The translations under genes and the position numbers were made by a program. From assembly GCA_001464425.1 (NCBI GenBank), contig LNEK01000007.1:1-64000 (forward strand): a stretch of 64,000 bases of DNA. The letters are read 5' to 3'. Position 1 is the stretch's first letter; each line of letters begins with the position of its first letter. Origin of the DNA: Alphaproteobacteria bacterium Ga0077535. GTDB taxonomy: Bacteria; Pseudomonadota; Alphaproteobacteria; Caulobacterales; Aquidulcibacteraceae. Shown one piece after another: positions 1 through 6,718 of this stretch. The notes below the pieces were generated by a model that ran no database searches, was not told where the DNA came from, and worked only from the letters and a program-made list of their open reading frames with translations.

Positions 1-1
1 G

Positions 2-88
2 CGCCGCCTCAACGAACGCCCGCGGAAAACGCTGGACTTCCGCACCCCCGCAGAGCGATTTAGTGAGTGTGTTGCGTCGATCGGTTGA
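2..88 (+). CDS. IS30-family transposase, C-terminal end (cut by window edge)
   Basis: The first bases read in frame 2 as a 28-residue tail, RRLNERPRKTLDFRTPAERF then SECVASIG, followed by TGA. The pattern N-x-R-P-R-K-T-L-x-x-x-T-P-A-E, ending in a cysteine-valine-alanine tail, is the characteristic C-terminus of IS30-family DDE transposases, after the catalytic glutamate. The rest of the gene lies outside the window, so its integrity cannot be judged. The last codons overlap the terminal inverted repeat of the element. A matching left end of a related element lies at 25.08-25.21 kb on the other strand. Confidence 0.75.
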   Translation, partial: RRLNERPRKTLDFRTPAERFSECVASIG

Positions 89-90
89 GG
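69..90 (+). mobile_element. IS30-like right-end inverted repeat
   Basis: The 22-base stretch GTGTTGCGTCGATCGGTTGA plus two G's matches, with two differences, the sequence at 25193-25214, which lies just upstream of an IS30 transposase start. Two ends of one IS family should be inverted copies, and these are when read relative to their transposase fragments. The outer boundary is estimated; no target duplication was identified. Confidence 0.55.
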
Positions 91-362
91 CCGCAGCCCA
101 AAGGCGACATTCAGAATTCGACGCAGCGATGACTCATTCGCTTAAGCGCAAGGGTCCGAAGTTTTTGTGGTGACGCTTCAGAGCGCCGTCCGCCCGTTAA
201 ACCATCTAGGGCACGGGGAGAATGGCCGCTACGTCTCAAGCTGGCCTCCGCGCGAGTGGCAAGGCGCTGAGGTAGCCGATGCAGGAAATCGGCTGGCAAC
301 CGAGTTGGACGCGGCTATGTTTCCCACCTTGCGCGGGTCACAACCGAGATGCGGAGGGCTGA
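91..362. other. Intergenic DNA, no gene seen
   Basis: Between the IS30 end and the first intact gene no convincing coding frame was seen. A 68-codon open frame from 167 has no homology I recognise and a poor start context. The stretch ends with a clear ribosome binding site, GGAGGG at 353-358, for the gene starting at 363. Confidence 0.5.
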
Positions 363-1379
363 GTGTCGCTTAACACACATTGCGAAGGAACGCTGCCTGA
401 CGGCGACCCCTGTGGCGTAAATCTTGTCGGTTCTTCTGCTTTTCGTCAAAAGGACGGGAGGGTGCTGTGCGCAGCATGCCATAAGAGAGCAAATTATCTT
501 AAGAACCTTCTTTCGCCGGCTGTGGTGCTCGTTGGCGGCGGACTGTTTCTGCTTGCCAGCATTTTCGACGGAAATGGTGGAACTGGGCGAACTGTCGTCC
601 CAACCGAGAGAGGTCCCGAGATTTCTGCGGATCAGAGAGATCATGGTTCTCCAGAAGTCACCTTCGGTCAGGTTGCACAGCAGGTCGAGCTTGGCCTGCG
701 GCCGCCGTCGGTTTCCAACGTGCTCGCGGGACAAAATATTCCGGTTGGGCTCTACATCGAATTCGCCAACGCGCGCGCCAAAGAAGACGTCCTCAGTGTT
801 CGTTTGTTCAGCGGCGAAACCCAGTTGCACGCGTGCGCGGACTTTGTACTTCAGTACAGGTCGGGCTCTTACGTTTGTCAGCTGCAGGACGTGCCCGCTG
901 GAGCCTATGAGTTTCGTGTGTTCATGAGCGGAGTGATGACGGCGCAGTATCCGTTCGTGATTGAAGACGAGAGTGAAACCCCACTCACTTCCCCGCCGCC
1001 GGCAGGATCGACCGCGTTCAATCTCCCAACGACACCGATCCCAACAGTTTGGGAGGGCGAGTATAGCTGTGTTCGCGATGGCCGACGCAGAAACATGCAC
1101 GCGACGCTAAGAATGGAGGATCAAGGTGCTGGAGCCTTAGATGCAGTCTTCGAGTTTCAACCTCAAGCAGGAGGTGGGCCGCGTGGAGCATTCACGTTGA
1201 CAGGAACCTTCGACGCCGTTTCGAGGCGCTTTAGCCTAAGCCCCGGAAATTGGCTTCACAGGGACGGCGATTGGTCGATGTCGAGCATCAGCGGCGTCAT
1301 CGATTGGACTCAAGGCACTCTAGATGGGGACCTGGAATTCAATGGATGCAGCAACTTGAATGCTAACCTCGTGAGGTAG
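363..1379 (+). CDS. Hypothetical zinc-ribbon-like membrane protein
   Basis: GTG start with GGAGGG five bases upstream; 338 residues. The N-terminus has four cysteines spaced like a zinc ribbon or treble clef (C7, C17, C36-x2-C39, with H40), followed by one hydrophobic segment at about residues 51-68. The rest, rich in small residues, is predicted to lie across the membrane. The cysteine region ends RVLCAACHKRAN, which resembles small zinc-binding modules at the front of other bacterial proteins. The C-terminal 120 residues (about 210-338, from PTVWEGEYSCV) look like a beta-rich domain of unknown type. I do not recognise the family and no function is proposed. It is a single gene between the IS30 end and a repeat-rich gap. 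Confidence 0.7.
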   Translation: MSLNTHCEGTLPDGDPCGVNLVGSSAFRQKDGRVLCAACHKRANYLKNLLSPAVVLVGGGLFLLASIFDGNGGTGRTVVPTERGPEISADQRDHGSPEVTFGQVAQQVELGLRPPSVSNVLAGQNIPVGLYIEFANARAKEDVLSVRLFSGETQLHACADFVLQYRSGSYVCQLQDVPAGAYEFRVFMSGVMTAQYPFVIEDESETPLTSPPPAGSTAFNLPTTPIPTVWEGEYSCVRDGRRRNMHATLRMEDQGAGALDAVFEFQPQAGGGPRGAFTLTGTFDAVSRRFSLSPGNWLHRDGDWSMSSISGVIDWTQGTLDGDLEFNGCSNLNANLVR

Positions 1380-1771
1380 GTCGGCTACCTCGGCACGTTG
1401 CCGCTCGACATGCCCAATCTTGCCGCTGATCGGCGTGCTGCTCGCCTTCGTGGTGGTGATGCTAGCTAAGAGCATGACGCCCTGGGCTGGCACTGCTTAA
1501 GGCCCTAACCAGAAGGTCAGCGCGTTTAACAATTCAGACCTCCGGTGAATGTCCGCACTCGGCGACATCGCGTCATTGCTGCGGACGCTAAGCCACTGAC
1601 CGCAATCGAGAGAGTAGGCCAGTCGCGACAATCGTGGCTATGACGCACGCTGGCCCTAATGGGACAGTCGGGGAGTACGTCTAACGCTGGATTGGACGCC
1701 TGAAATAGAACGAGCGTCTCAGGGTCCGGTTGCCGATGGACCGGCGTCGGGATTGGATCAATCAGGCCGTT
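1380..1771. other. Intergenic region with repeat copy
   Basis: About 390 bases without a supported gene. A short frame ending TAA at 1498-1500 encodes a hydrophobic stretch (PLIGVLLAFVVVMLAK) and may be the relic of a membrane protein, but it has no good start. The second part holds copy A of the dispersed repeat (about 1558-1661) and a shorter related piece near 1752-1792. Confidence 0.5.
1558..1661 (+). repeat. Dispersed intergenic repeat, copy A
   Basis: About 104 bases that align with 2023-2126 (copy B) and 9455-9564 (copy C). They share the blocks CGGCGACATCGCG, GCTAAGCCACTGACCGCAAT, GAGAGAGTAGGCCAGTCGCG and ATGACGCACGCTGGCCC. The 3' half can fold: GGCCAG..GCG pairs with CGC...CTGGCC between 1618 and 1655. 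Shorter, more diverged relatives occur in other gaps up to 25.3 kb. Confidence 0.6.
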
Positions 1772-1930
1772 TTAGATTTGCGTGATTGAGCTGACGGCAA
1801 GCAGTGCCAGCAAGCAGGCCCATAGACCGATAACGGATGCAACGACTAGCCAATCTCTTGGTGCGATATGCAGGGTCCGCTGAGTCCAAACTTCTATATC
1901 CTGGGTCGCGGCGGTTACGTATGACGACAT
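1772..1930 (-). CDS. Small single-pass membrane protein (52 aa)
   Basis: A 52-codon frame starts at ATG 1930-1928, preceded on its strand by AGGAGACG at good spacing. Residues 1-24 are polar (MSSYVTAATQDIEVWTQRTL), and residues 25-49 form a long hydrophobic helix with W and L repeats. The frame is open much further upstream, but that extension is arginine-rich and unlike a protein, so the SD-backed ATG is preferred. It lies alone between repeat copies A and B and divergent from the methyltransferase at 2242. It matches no family I know. It could be a small stress or membrane microprotein; a chance frame cannot be excluded. Confidence 0.5.
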   Translation of the reverse strand: MSSYVTAATQDIEVWTQRTLHIAPRDWLVVASVIGLWACLLALLAVSSITQI

Positions 1931-2022
1931 GACTACGTCTCCTGTAGGCGCGCAGGATGTAGTGTGGCGAGATCCAAAAGCTTGCGCTCGATCAAGCCTA
2001 CAAAGATGTCGCAATGACCGGT

Positions 2023-2126
2023 TTCGGCGAAATCGGGCCGTTGCTGCGAGCGCTACGTCACTGGCCGGAATGGAGAGAGTAGGCCGGTCGCGAAAATCCG
2101 CCCGATGACTTACGATGGCCCAAAGC
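2023..2126 (+). repeat. Dispersed intergenic repeat, copy B
   Basis: Second long copy of the repeat described at 1558-1661. It starts at TTCGGCGAAATCGGGCC and contains GAGAGAGTAGGCCGGTCGCG and a terminal TGGCCC, with similar spacing of the blocks. It sits in the promoter-side gap of the methyltransferase at 2242. Confidence 0.6.
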
Positions 2127-2241
2127 GGTCGGAGTTGTTTCCGAAGCTGAGCGGTTGCTCTAATGCTCGCAACAGCAGCTGGCGTCTGCGGTTGACTTAC
2201 TTGTGGAGCATGACGCCTCGAAATGAATTTGGGGCCAGAGC

Positions 2242-2991
2242 ATGAACGATGTCGCACTGCTAGCCGACTTGCATCGACGGCAGGAGCGCCAGGGTCCTGG
2301 CGGCGACGCTGAGACGCAGTTGGCTATCACGTTGGCCGGGCTTTCTCGTGCGCGCAGCTTGAGAATAGCTGACATCGGGTGCGGCACCGGCGCGTCCACT
2401 CTTGTGCTCGCAAGGACGCTAGACGCAGACATCACGGCGGTGGATCTTCTGCCGGAGTTCCTGGAGGACCTGAGACAGCGCGCGGACGGGGAGGGACTGG
2501 GAAGGCGGATCGTCACGCATTGCGCGTCAATGAACGACTTGCCTTTTGAGCCAGCTTCTCTCGACGCGATTTGGTCTGAAGGCGCAATCTACAACATCGG
2601 TTTCGAGACTGGCATTCAAGCTTGGCGGCGCTTTCTCAAGCCTGGAGGCATTCTCGCGGTTTCTGAACTTACGTGGCTCAGCAACGAAAGGCCTGATGAG
2701 CTTGATGAGCACTGGGCTAAAGAATATCCTGAGGTCGCGACCGCATCAGCCAAACTCGGCGTACTCGAAGCGCACGGCTATTCTCCGATCGGATACTTCG
2801 CGCTCTCCGAACGCTGTTGGATGGACAATTACTATCTCCCTCTAAGGGAGCAATTGGATGCGTTCCTGGCGAGGCACGACAACTCTGACGCTGTGCGTGC
2901 AATTGTAGCGTTGGAACGGGCCGAGATGAGTCTGTATGAGCGCTTCTCGGCCTTCGTCAGCTATGGGTATTACGTGGCAAGAAAGCAGTAA
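2242..2991 (+). CDS. Class I SAM-dependent methyltransferase
   Basis: 249 residues with the Rossmann methyltransferase core. Motif I is ADIGCGTGAST at residues 43-53. An acidic end of strand 2 (AVDLL, D68) would bind the SAM ribose. LKPGGILAVSELTW at about 132-145 is the typical post-IV strand of UbiE-like enzymes. The first 40 residues form the usual helical cap with DLHRRQERQGPGGDAETQLA. The C-terminal part (QLDAFLARHDNSDAV.. YGYYVARK) resembles small-molecule methyltransferases of the methyltransf_11/25 type. The substrate cannot be read from sequence. It stands alone, flanked by repeat copies, with a weak G-rich ribosome site. Confidence 0.85.
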   Translation: MNDVALLADLHRRQERQGPGGDAETQLAITLAGLSRARSLRIADIGCGTGASTLVLARTLDADITAVDLLPEFLEDLRQRADGEGLGRRIVTHCASMNDLPFEPASLDAIWSEGAIYNIGFETGIQAWRRFLKPGGILAVSELTWLSNERPDELDEHWAKEYPEVATASAKLGVLEAHGYSPIGYFALSERCWMDNYYLPLREQLDAFLARHDNSDAVRAIVALERAEMSLYERFSAFVSYGYYVARKQ

Positions 2992-3110
2992 AATTTGGTT
3001 GTTCGCTTCGACTGCCTGCATCTGAGAACGCTCCAGCCGCTCGCACGAAGCGGTGCTTGGACCGCCTCCGACGATCTCGCGCCGAAGGGCTCGCGGTATT
3101 CCCGGCGACA

Positions 3111-3178
3111 AGATTGGATCAACGAGGCCAGTCGCGTAATTCATTGCTGAGGCTTACGCTCGCACATTCGGATGGGGC
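3111..3178 (+). repeat. Diverged short copy of the dispersed repeat
   Basis: AAGATTGGATCAACGAGGCC, AGTCGCG and TTACGCTCGCAC appear in the order and spacing of the 3' half of copies A-C. It lies directly upstream of the Crp/Fnr gene. The match is partial, so membership is inferred. Confidence 0.35.
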
Positions 3179-3831
3179 ACAAATCGCCGGTGGATGATGT
3201 CGTGATGGTTGGTCGGATGATGACGAGCGCTCAGAAGGTTTCGGGCGTTAGACCGATCAGGGCAGGTGTGGGTGAAAAGCTGTTTCGCAGTGGAGACCCC
3301 TGTCCTGGATTTCTGGCGCTGGAGCGCGGTGTAATCAAAGTGACGATGAGTGCGGCGAGCGGACGTGAAATTGTTCTCTATCGTGTCCAACCCGGCGAGA
3401 TATGTTTGCAGACTTTCACGTGCTTGGTTCAGCATCGCGCATACGGCGCCGAGGGTGTGGTTGAGGAAGCAATTGAGGCGCTCCTCATTCCGCCGAGCGC
3501 CTTTGATCAGCTCATGATCGACGACACAGCGTTTCGGGGCGCGATCATGAGTTCGGTGGCCGAGCGCTTCGTAGACTTCGAACGTACGGTCGAGGCCTTG
3601 GCTTTCACGGGTCTTGAGCAGCGCGTGGCCACAGCGCTTGTACGACTGATGGATGGCGATGGCGTGGCGCGGGTTACGCACGAGGACTTGGCTGTCGAGA
3701 TCGGATCCGCGCGTGAGGCGGTTAGCCGGTTACTCGCGACCATGGCGAAACAAGGGATCGTCGCTTTATCGCGCGGCAGAGTGCAGGTGCTCCGCACGAG
3801 CGCCTTGCAGCGCCTCGCCGACGAAGTGTGA
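3172..3831 (+). CDS. Crp/Fnr family transcription regulator
   Basis: 219 residues: an N-terminal cyclic-nucleotide-binding-like beta roll (about 25-130, GEKLFRSGDPCPGFLALERG) and a C-terminal winged helix. The recognition helix is in EDLAVEIGSAREAVSRLLAT, the usual Crp/Fnr HTH pattern with conserved R-E-x-V-S-R. There is no FNR-type N-terminal cysteine cluster, so iron-sulfur oxygen sensing is not indicated. The effector-pocket arginine of Crp is not obvious. Start codons at 3172, 3205 and nearby are all possible and none has a strong Shine-Dalgarno sequence. It is 61 bases upstream of a DUF2892 gene in the same direction. Crp/Fnr members of this size often answer to redox or nitrosative signals; which one applies here is unknown. 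Confidence 0.85.
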   Translation: MGHKSPVDDVVMVGRMMTSAQKVSGVRPIRAGVGEKLFRSGDPCPGFLALERGVIKVTMSAASGREIVLYRVQPGEICLQTFTCLVQHRAYGAEGVVEEAIEALLIPPSAFDQLMIDDTAFRGAIMSSVAERFVDFERTVEALAFTGLEQRVATALVRLMDGDGVARVTHEDLAVEIGSAREAVSRLLATMAKQGIVALSRGRVQVLRTSALQRLADEV

Positions 3832-3892
3832 CTTTGTCACCGACGGCCGTCTTCGACTTCGACATGATTGCGAAGTTCCAAAGGAGGCGACC

Positions 3893-4087
3893 ATGAAAGC
3901 TAATGAAGGCGCGATTGACCGGGTTCTTCGCGTTGTTGTCGGAGCGGCGGTATTGTCGCTCGCATTCATCGGTCCGCAGACACCATGGGCTTACGTGGGC
4001 CTGGTGCCGCTCGTCACGGGCCTTATCGGGTGGTGTCCACTCTACGCGATGCTCGGCTTCAATACCTGTCCCGCGAAGCGTGCGTGA
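3893..4087 (+). CDS. DUF2892 (YgaP-type) small inner-membrane protein
   Basis: 64 residues with start ATG 3893 and a very strong ribosome site, AAGGAGG at 3881-3887. The sequence begins MKANEGAIDRVLRVVVGAAV, has two membrane helices separated by a short turn, and ends GLIGWCPLYAMLGFNTC. The motif G-W-C-P-x-Y-x-x-x-G-x-x-T-C is the signature of DUF2892, the membrane module of E. coli YgaP. YgaP is a rhodanese linked to sulfur or nitrosylation chemistry, but here there is no rhodanese domain. It follows the Crp/Fnr gene by 61 bases and may be its target or partner. Confidence 0.85.
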   Translation: MKANEGAIDRVLRVVVGAAVLSLAFIGPQTPWAYVGLVPLVTGLIGWCPLYAMLGFNTCPAKRA

Positions 4088-4202
4088 ATTGGCGTCGCGC
4101 TGCGGCATTACCGGCGGCCGCAGTTGTGCGACCAAGCCCGTGGCGATTTTGTAGCGGCCGCCGACGTGCGCACCCGACTTCAAAGTGGTCCACGCCCAGC
4201 GA

Positions 4203-4823
4203 TCAACACGGTTGCGCGGCGCCCCAGTAATTGAAGCCCGCCCATTTTGGCGACTTGGGTAGGTACATCGTGTCCAACTTGTCGATGACGAAGCCGCCGT
4301 CGCGGATTAGCTTTGGTATGTCACGCGTCAGATGGCAGCCGCCGCCAATCATGCTCCAGACTGGCTCGATGCGTTGCTGCCAGCGGCGCACGCCATCATC
4401 GGGCGCCAACCCGTGTTCGCAAAACAGCAGGCGTCCGCTAGGCTTGAGTGCGCGCCGCGCGCCTTCAAGCGCTGTGACGGCGTTTGGGATCGTGCAGAGG
4501 GAATAGGTGACGAGCACGGTGTCTACACTGGCGTTTGGAAGCGACAGCGCCTCGGCTTTCTCGGCGAGCATTTCGACGGGGAAAGCCGCGCGATGCGCTG
4601 CTTTGCGGGCCCGCGCCAGCATGCCTACCGCTGGCTCCAAGGCATAAAGTTTGACCACCTTGCGCGGATCGTAGTGTGGCAGGTTCAGGCCTGCGCCGAA
4701 GCCCAGTTCGAGCACGACGCCCTGTGCTTGCGGCACAATCTTGTCGCGCTGCATCCGAACCGGATTGCAGGAACAGGCCATGCTAAGCAGCGGGGGCAGG
4801 ATGTAGCGGTCGTAGAGGTTCAT
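4203..4823 (-). CDS. Class I SAM-dependent methyltransferase (METTL7/UbiE-like)
   Basis: 206 residues starting at ATG 4823. Motif I is VLELGFGAGLNLPHY (residues 37-51), followed by ALEP (E63) for SAM ribose contact. VLVTYSLCTIPN and RLLFCEHGLAPD match motifs IV and post-IV. The GLNLPHY variant, the C-S-L-C-T-I segment and GGGCHLTRDI near the C-terminus are the hallmark of a subfamily annotated as methyltransferase type 11 and related to eukaryotic METTL7 thiol methyltransferases. The specific substrate is not known. It is convergent with the DUF2892 gene and has no operon partner. Confidence 0.85.
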   Translation of the reverse strand: MNLYDRYILPPLLSMACSCNPVRMQRDKIVPQAQGVVLELGFGAGLNLPHYDPRKVVKLYALEPAVGMLARARKAAHRAAFPVEMLAEKAEALSLPNASVDTVLVTYSLCTIPNAVTALEGARRALKPSGRLLFCEHGLAPDDGVRRWQQRIEPVWSMIGGGCHLTRDIPKLIRDGGFVIDKLDTMYLPKSPKWAGFNYWGAAQPC

Positions 4824-4954
4824 GCGGCTTCAATCAGCGGTTATTTGGGTCTTTGAGAACTTGATAGCGGAACGCTCGCCGGCACCCAACCCAACGCTGG
4901 CAATGTCTGGAAGCGGCGATGGCGTGCCGGTCCCCGAGTGCCAATGCGAACGAC

Positions 4955-5010
4955 TGAACTGGATCGACTAAGCCGTCCGCTGAAATTGGCTCGTCGCAAG
5001 AGCGACAGCG
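4955..5010 (+). repeat. Diverged short copy of the dispersed repeat
   Basis: TGAACTGGATCGACTAAGCC followed by GTCCGCTGAAAT resembles TTGGATCGACTAGGTCAGTC, GCTAAAAT at 13300-13330 and related sites. It sits in the gap between the methyltransferase and the GFA gene. Confidence 0.35.
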
Positions 5011-5433
5011 CTATTCCGGTACCTGCTCGTCTGACCCGCCGAACGCGCCCGGAAAGTCTTTGAACTTCGGCAGACCGTCCTTCATCGGCAAAACGGTTTC
5101 AGCGTAGTTGATGTGAAGACCAGGCGTGAATGCGAGCGTCGGCAGCGTTGCCGAGAAGACATCGACCACACCGAGGCCCGGATGATTGGTCATGAGGTGG
5201 CCCCCGCACTTTGAGCAATACTTGCGGTCGCTAACGGGGGTCTTGTTGTAGGTCGCCACGTGCTCGTTGCCGGCGGTGACCCGCACGCTCTCTGGCTTCC
5301 ATAATGTGAAGGCATTTACCGGTCCGCCCGACCAGGAACGGCATGAGCGACAATGGCAATAGCCCATGCCTTCGGGCTCGCCCGTGGCTTCAATCTTCAC
5401 CGCGCCGCAGAAACATTCGCCTTGGTAGGTCAT
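5011..5433 (-). CDS. GFA family protein (CENP-V/formaldehyde-activating enzyme fold)
   Basis: 140 residues with the complete zinc-binding cysteine pattern of the family: C7-x-C9 (GECFCGAV), C26-x-C28-x2-C31 (YCHCRSCRSW) and C73-x2-C76 (KYCSKCGGHL). The family is named after glutathione-dependent formaldehyde-activating enzyme, although many members have no proven activity. The C-terminus (VDVFSATLP, GLHINYAETVLPMKDGLPKF) fits the common layout. It is a soluble, probably cytoplasmic protein, a single gene with no related neighbour. Biochemical role is unassigned. Confidence 0.9.
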   Translation of the reverse strand: MTYQGECFCGAVKIEATGEPEGMGYCHCRSCRSWSGGPVNAFTLWKPESVRVTAGNEHVATYNKTPVSDRKYCSKCGGHLMTNHPGLGVVDVFSATLPTLAFTPGLHINYAETVLPMKDGLPKFKDFPGAFGGSDEQVPE

Positions 5434-5585
5434 CGCCCGGGTCTCCTGAGGAAAGGAACGCTAGTTCGGGATGAGGATCGAGTCACGAGCGGCAGAGTTC
5501 GGCGAATTTCGACTGCTCGCTCCTGATGGGAGCAACTGTCCCGATTGGAGCGACCCGGACCCTGGAATCATGCAAGAGACAACTC

Positions 5586-5798
5586 ATGCCTTGGTTCGAG
5601 ATCATTTATTCTGAGGACGTTGCCAGCAAGGCGTTGTCTTCAAACAAGGTGGCAGCGCGGGATCGAACGGAAGCCGCCGCCACCGCCATGAGGGGTTTCG
5701 CGAACGCGCGGACAATGCACGGCGCGAGGTGTTATCGCGTCATTGATGGCTTGGGCTTGGTTGTAGCCCGGGGCCCAAAAGAGATTTCAAAGACGTAG
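5586..5798 (+). CDS. Small hypothetical protein (70 aa)
   Basis: A 70-codon frame from ATG 5586, beginning MPWFEIIYSEDVASKALSSN. The frame remains open to 5526, but that part lacks protein-like composition. The sequence is mixed charged and hydrophobic, with one internal cysteine (C49) and no membrane helix. A purine-rich AAGAGAC stretch lies eight bases upstream. No family was recognised. It is transcribed away from the GFA gene and ends just before a repeat copy. Confidence 0.5.
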   Translation: MPWFEIIYSEDVASKALSSNKVAARDRTEAAATAMRGFANARTMHGARCYRVIDGLGLVVARGPKEISKT

Positions 5799-5864
5799 TC
5801 GCGATTAGCATCGCGAATGACGCTCTTCGGCGATTGCGCGCCAGTCGCTGTCCGCTGACGCGAG

Positions 5865-5935
5865 CGTCACAAATTGAGCGACTAGGCCGGTCGTGGTTTT
5901 GTACGGAGAGGCTGGCCTTGGCCCTTTGCGGACGG
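5865..5935 (+). repeat. Diverged short copy of the dispersed repeat
   Basis: GCGTCACAAATTGAGCGACT then AGGCCGGTCGTGGTTTTGTA and GGCTGGCCTTGGCCC. The closest relative in the window is 25252-25320, which shares GTCACcAATTcAGCGACcA, CGTGaTTTTGTACG and TTGGCCC. AGGCC and GGCCT near its ends can pair. Confidence 0.5.
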
Positions 5936-6001
5936 TGGCAAAGTGAGCGGCGGCGCGGTGGGTGGGGGAGAAAAAGCGCCGCCGCTCATTCGACCGATAT
6001 G

Positions 6002-6619
6002 TCAGTCCGGGTTACGGGTGACGGAGCCATCGGCTGAAGTGTTGCCGCTCGCGCTGACGCCATCGCGGCTGGCGGATGCTGAACCCTCAGCGTCGGCGCT
6101 GCCCTCAGCGGAGACGTCCGGCGACGCATTGCGCGCACGCTCAACTGTGCCTTGGGCGGCGCTGCGCGCACGGCTGGCGGTGTTGCGCGTGGTGGTGGTG
6201 GCGCGATTGACTGTGGGGCCGGGATCGATGGCGACGTTCCCAGCGCCTTCAGCTGAACCGTTGCCTTCCGCCGAGACGGGGCCGGCACTTAGTGCGCCGC
6301 CGAGCGAACCATTGCCGCCAGCGTCGACGTTGCGGGATTGGCTGGCTTGATCTTCCGCCGCTCGCGAGGCGCGACGGGCCTCTCGTTCGGCGCGACGCGC
6401 TTCACGTTGCGCGCGCATGGTGGTGCGCTCCACAAGACCTGTGTCTGCGTTCAATTCCCCGGCGCCGCTAGCTGAGCCGGCGACCGAGCCAGTGGTGTTG
6501 TTGATTGTGCCGCTGAGGTCGCCGCCGATCGAACCGCCGCCGAGCACTTGCGCGGAAGCCGGCGCCGTATAGAGAAGCGTGGCGATGGCCGTGGTGGCGA
6601 TGAGAATCTTGATGTTCAT
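6002..6619 (-). CDS. Secreted low-complexity protein of unknown function
   Basis: 205 residues starting at ATG 6619, with AAGGAG eight bases upstream. A clean signal peptide is present (residues 1-23, MNIKILIATTAIATLLYTAP then ASAQ). The mature protein is rich in Gly, Ser, Ala and Asn. A central arginine/alanine-rich coiled stretch (about 65-95, REARRAEREARRASRA) lies between flanking glycine/serine segments full of AEG/SAEG-like repeats. This suggests an extended periplasmic or surface protein, not an enzyme. It follows the subtilase by 99 bases on the same strand and has its own GGAAG-N17-CGTT promoter-like element at 6672-6697. Role unknown; substrate or partner of the neighbouring protease is a reasonable guess. 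Confidence 0.75.
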   Translation of the reverse strand: MNIKILIATTAIATLLYTAPASAQVLGGGSIGGDLSGTINNTTGSVAGSASGAGELNADTGLVERTTMRAQREARRAEREARRASRAAEDQASQSRNVDAGGNGSLGGALSAGPVSAEGNGSAEGAGNVAIDPGPTVNRATTTTRNTASRARSAAQGTVERARNASPDVSAEGSADAEGSASASRDGVSASGNTSADGSVTRNPD

Positions 6620-6671
6620 TTGGGTTTCTCCTTCGGTTGGGCGCCGGGCTAATTGCCGGCTTCGAAGAGAA

Positions 6672-6697
6672 AACGAACGGGAACCCGCGCTTCTTCC
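6672..6697 (-). promoter_or_regulatory. Putative ECF sigma promoter, low-complexity protein
   Basis: On the minus strand GGAAG (6697-6693), a 17-base spacer and CGTT (6675-6672). The same layout with the same spacer length lies upstream of the sigma gene (7964-7989) and, as GGATG-N17-CGTT, upstream of the protease (7912-7937). GGAA(C/T)-like -35 and CGTT-like -10 elements are typical of several alphaproteobacterial ECF sigma groups. It lies 52 bases ahead of the start codon. Confidence 0.5.
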
Positions 6698-6718
6698 AAA
6701 GAATCTCGCGAAAAATTT

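Noticed and set aside
315-1100. 261-codon minus-strand frame opposite the zinc-ribbon protein
   Set aside because: Composition is Arg/His-rich and lacks motifs; the plus-strand gene has a good ribosome site, cysteine pattern and membrane helix.
1420-1500. Hydrophobic 26-codon frame (PLIGVLLAFVVVMLAK...) after the first gene
   Set aside because: Only a TTG could start it and no ribosome site precedes it; at most a relic of a membrane protein.
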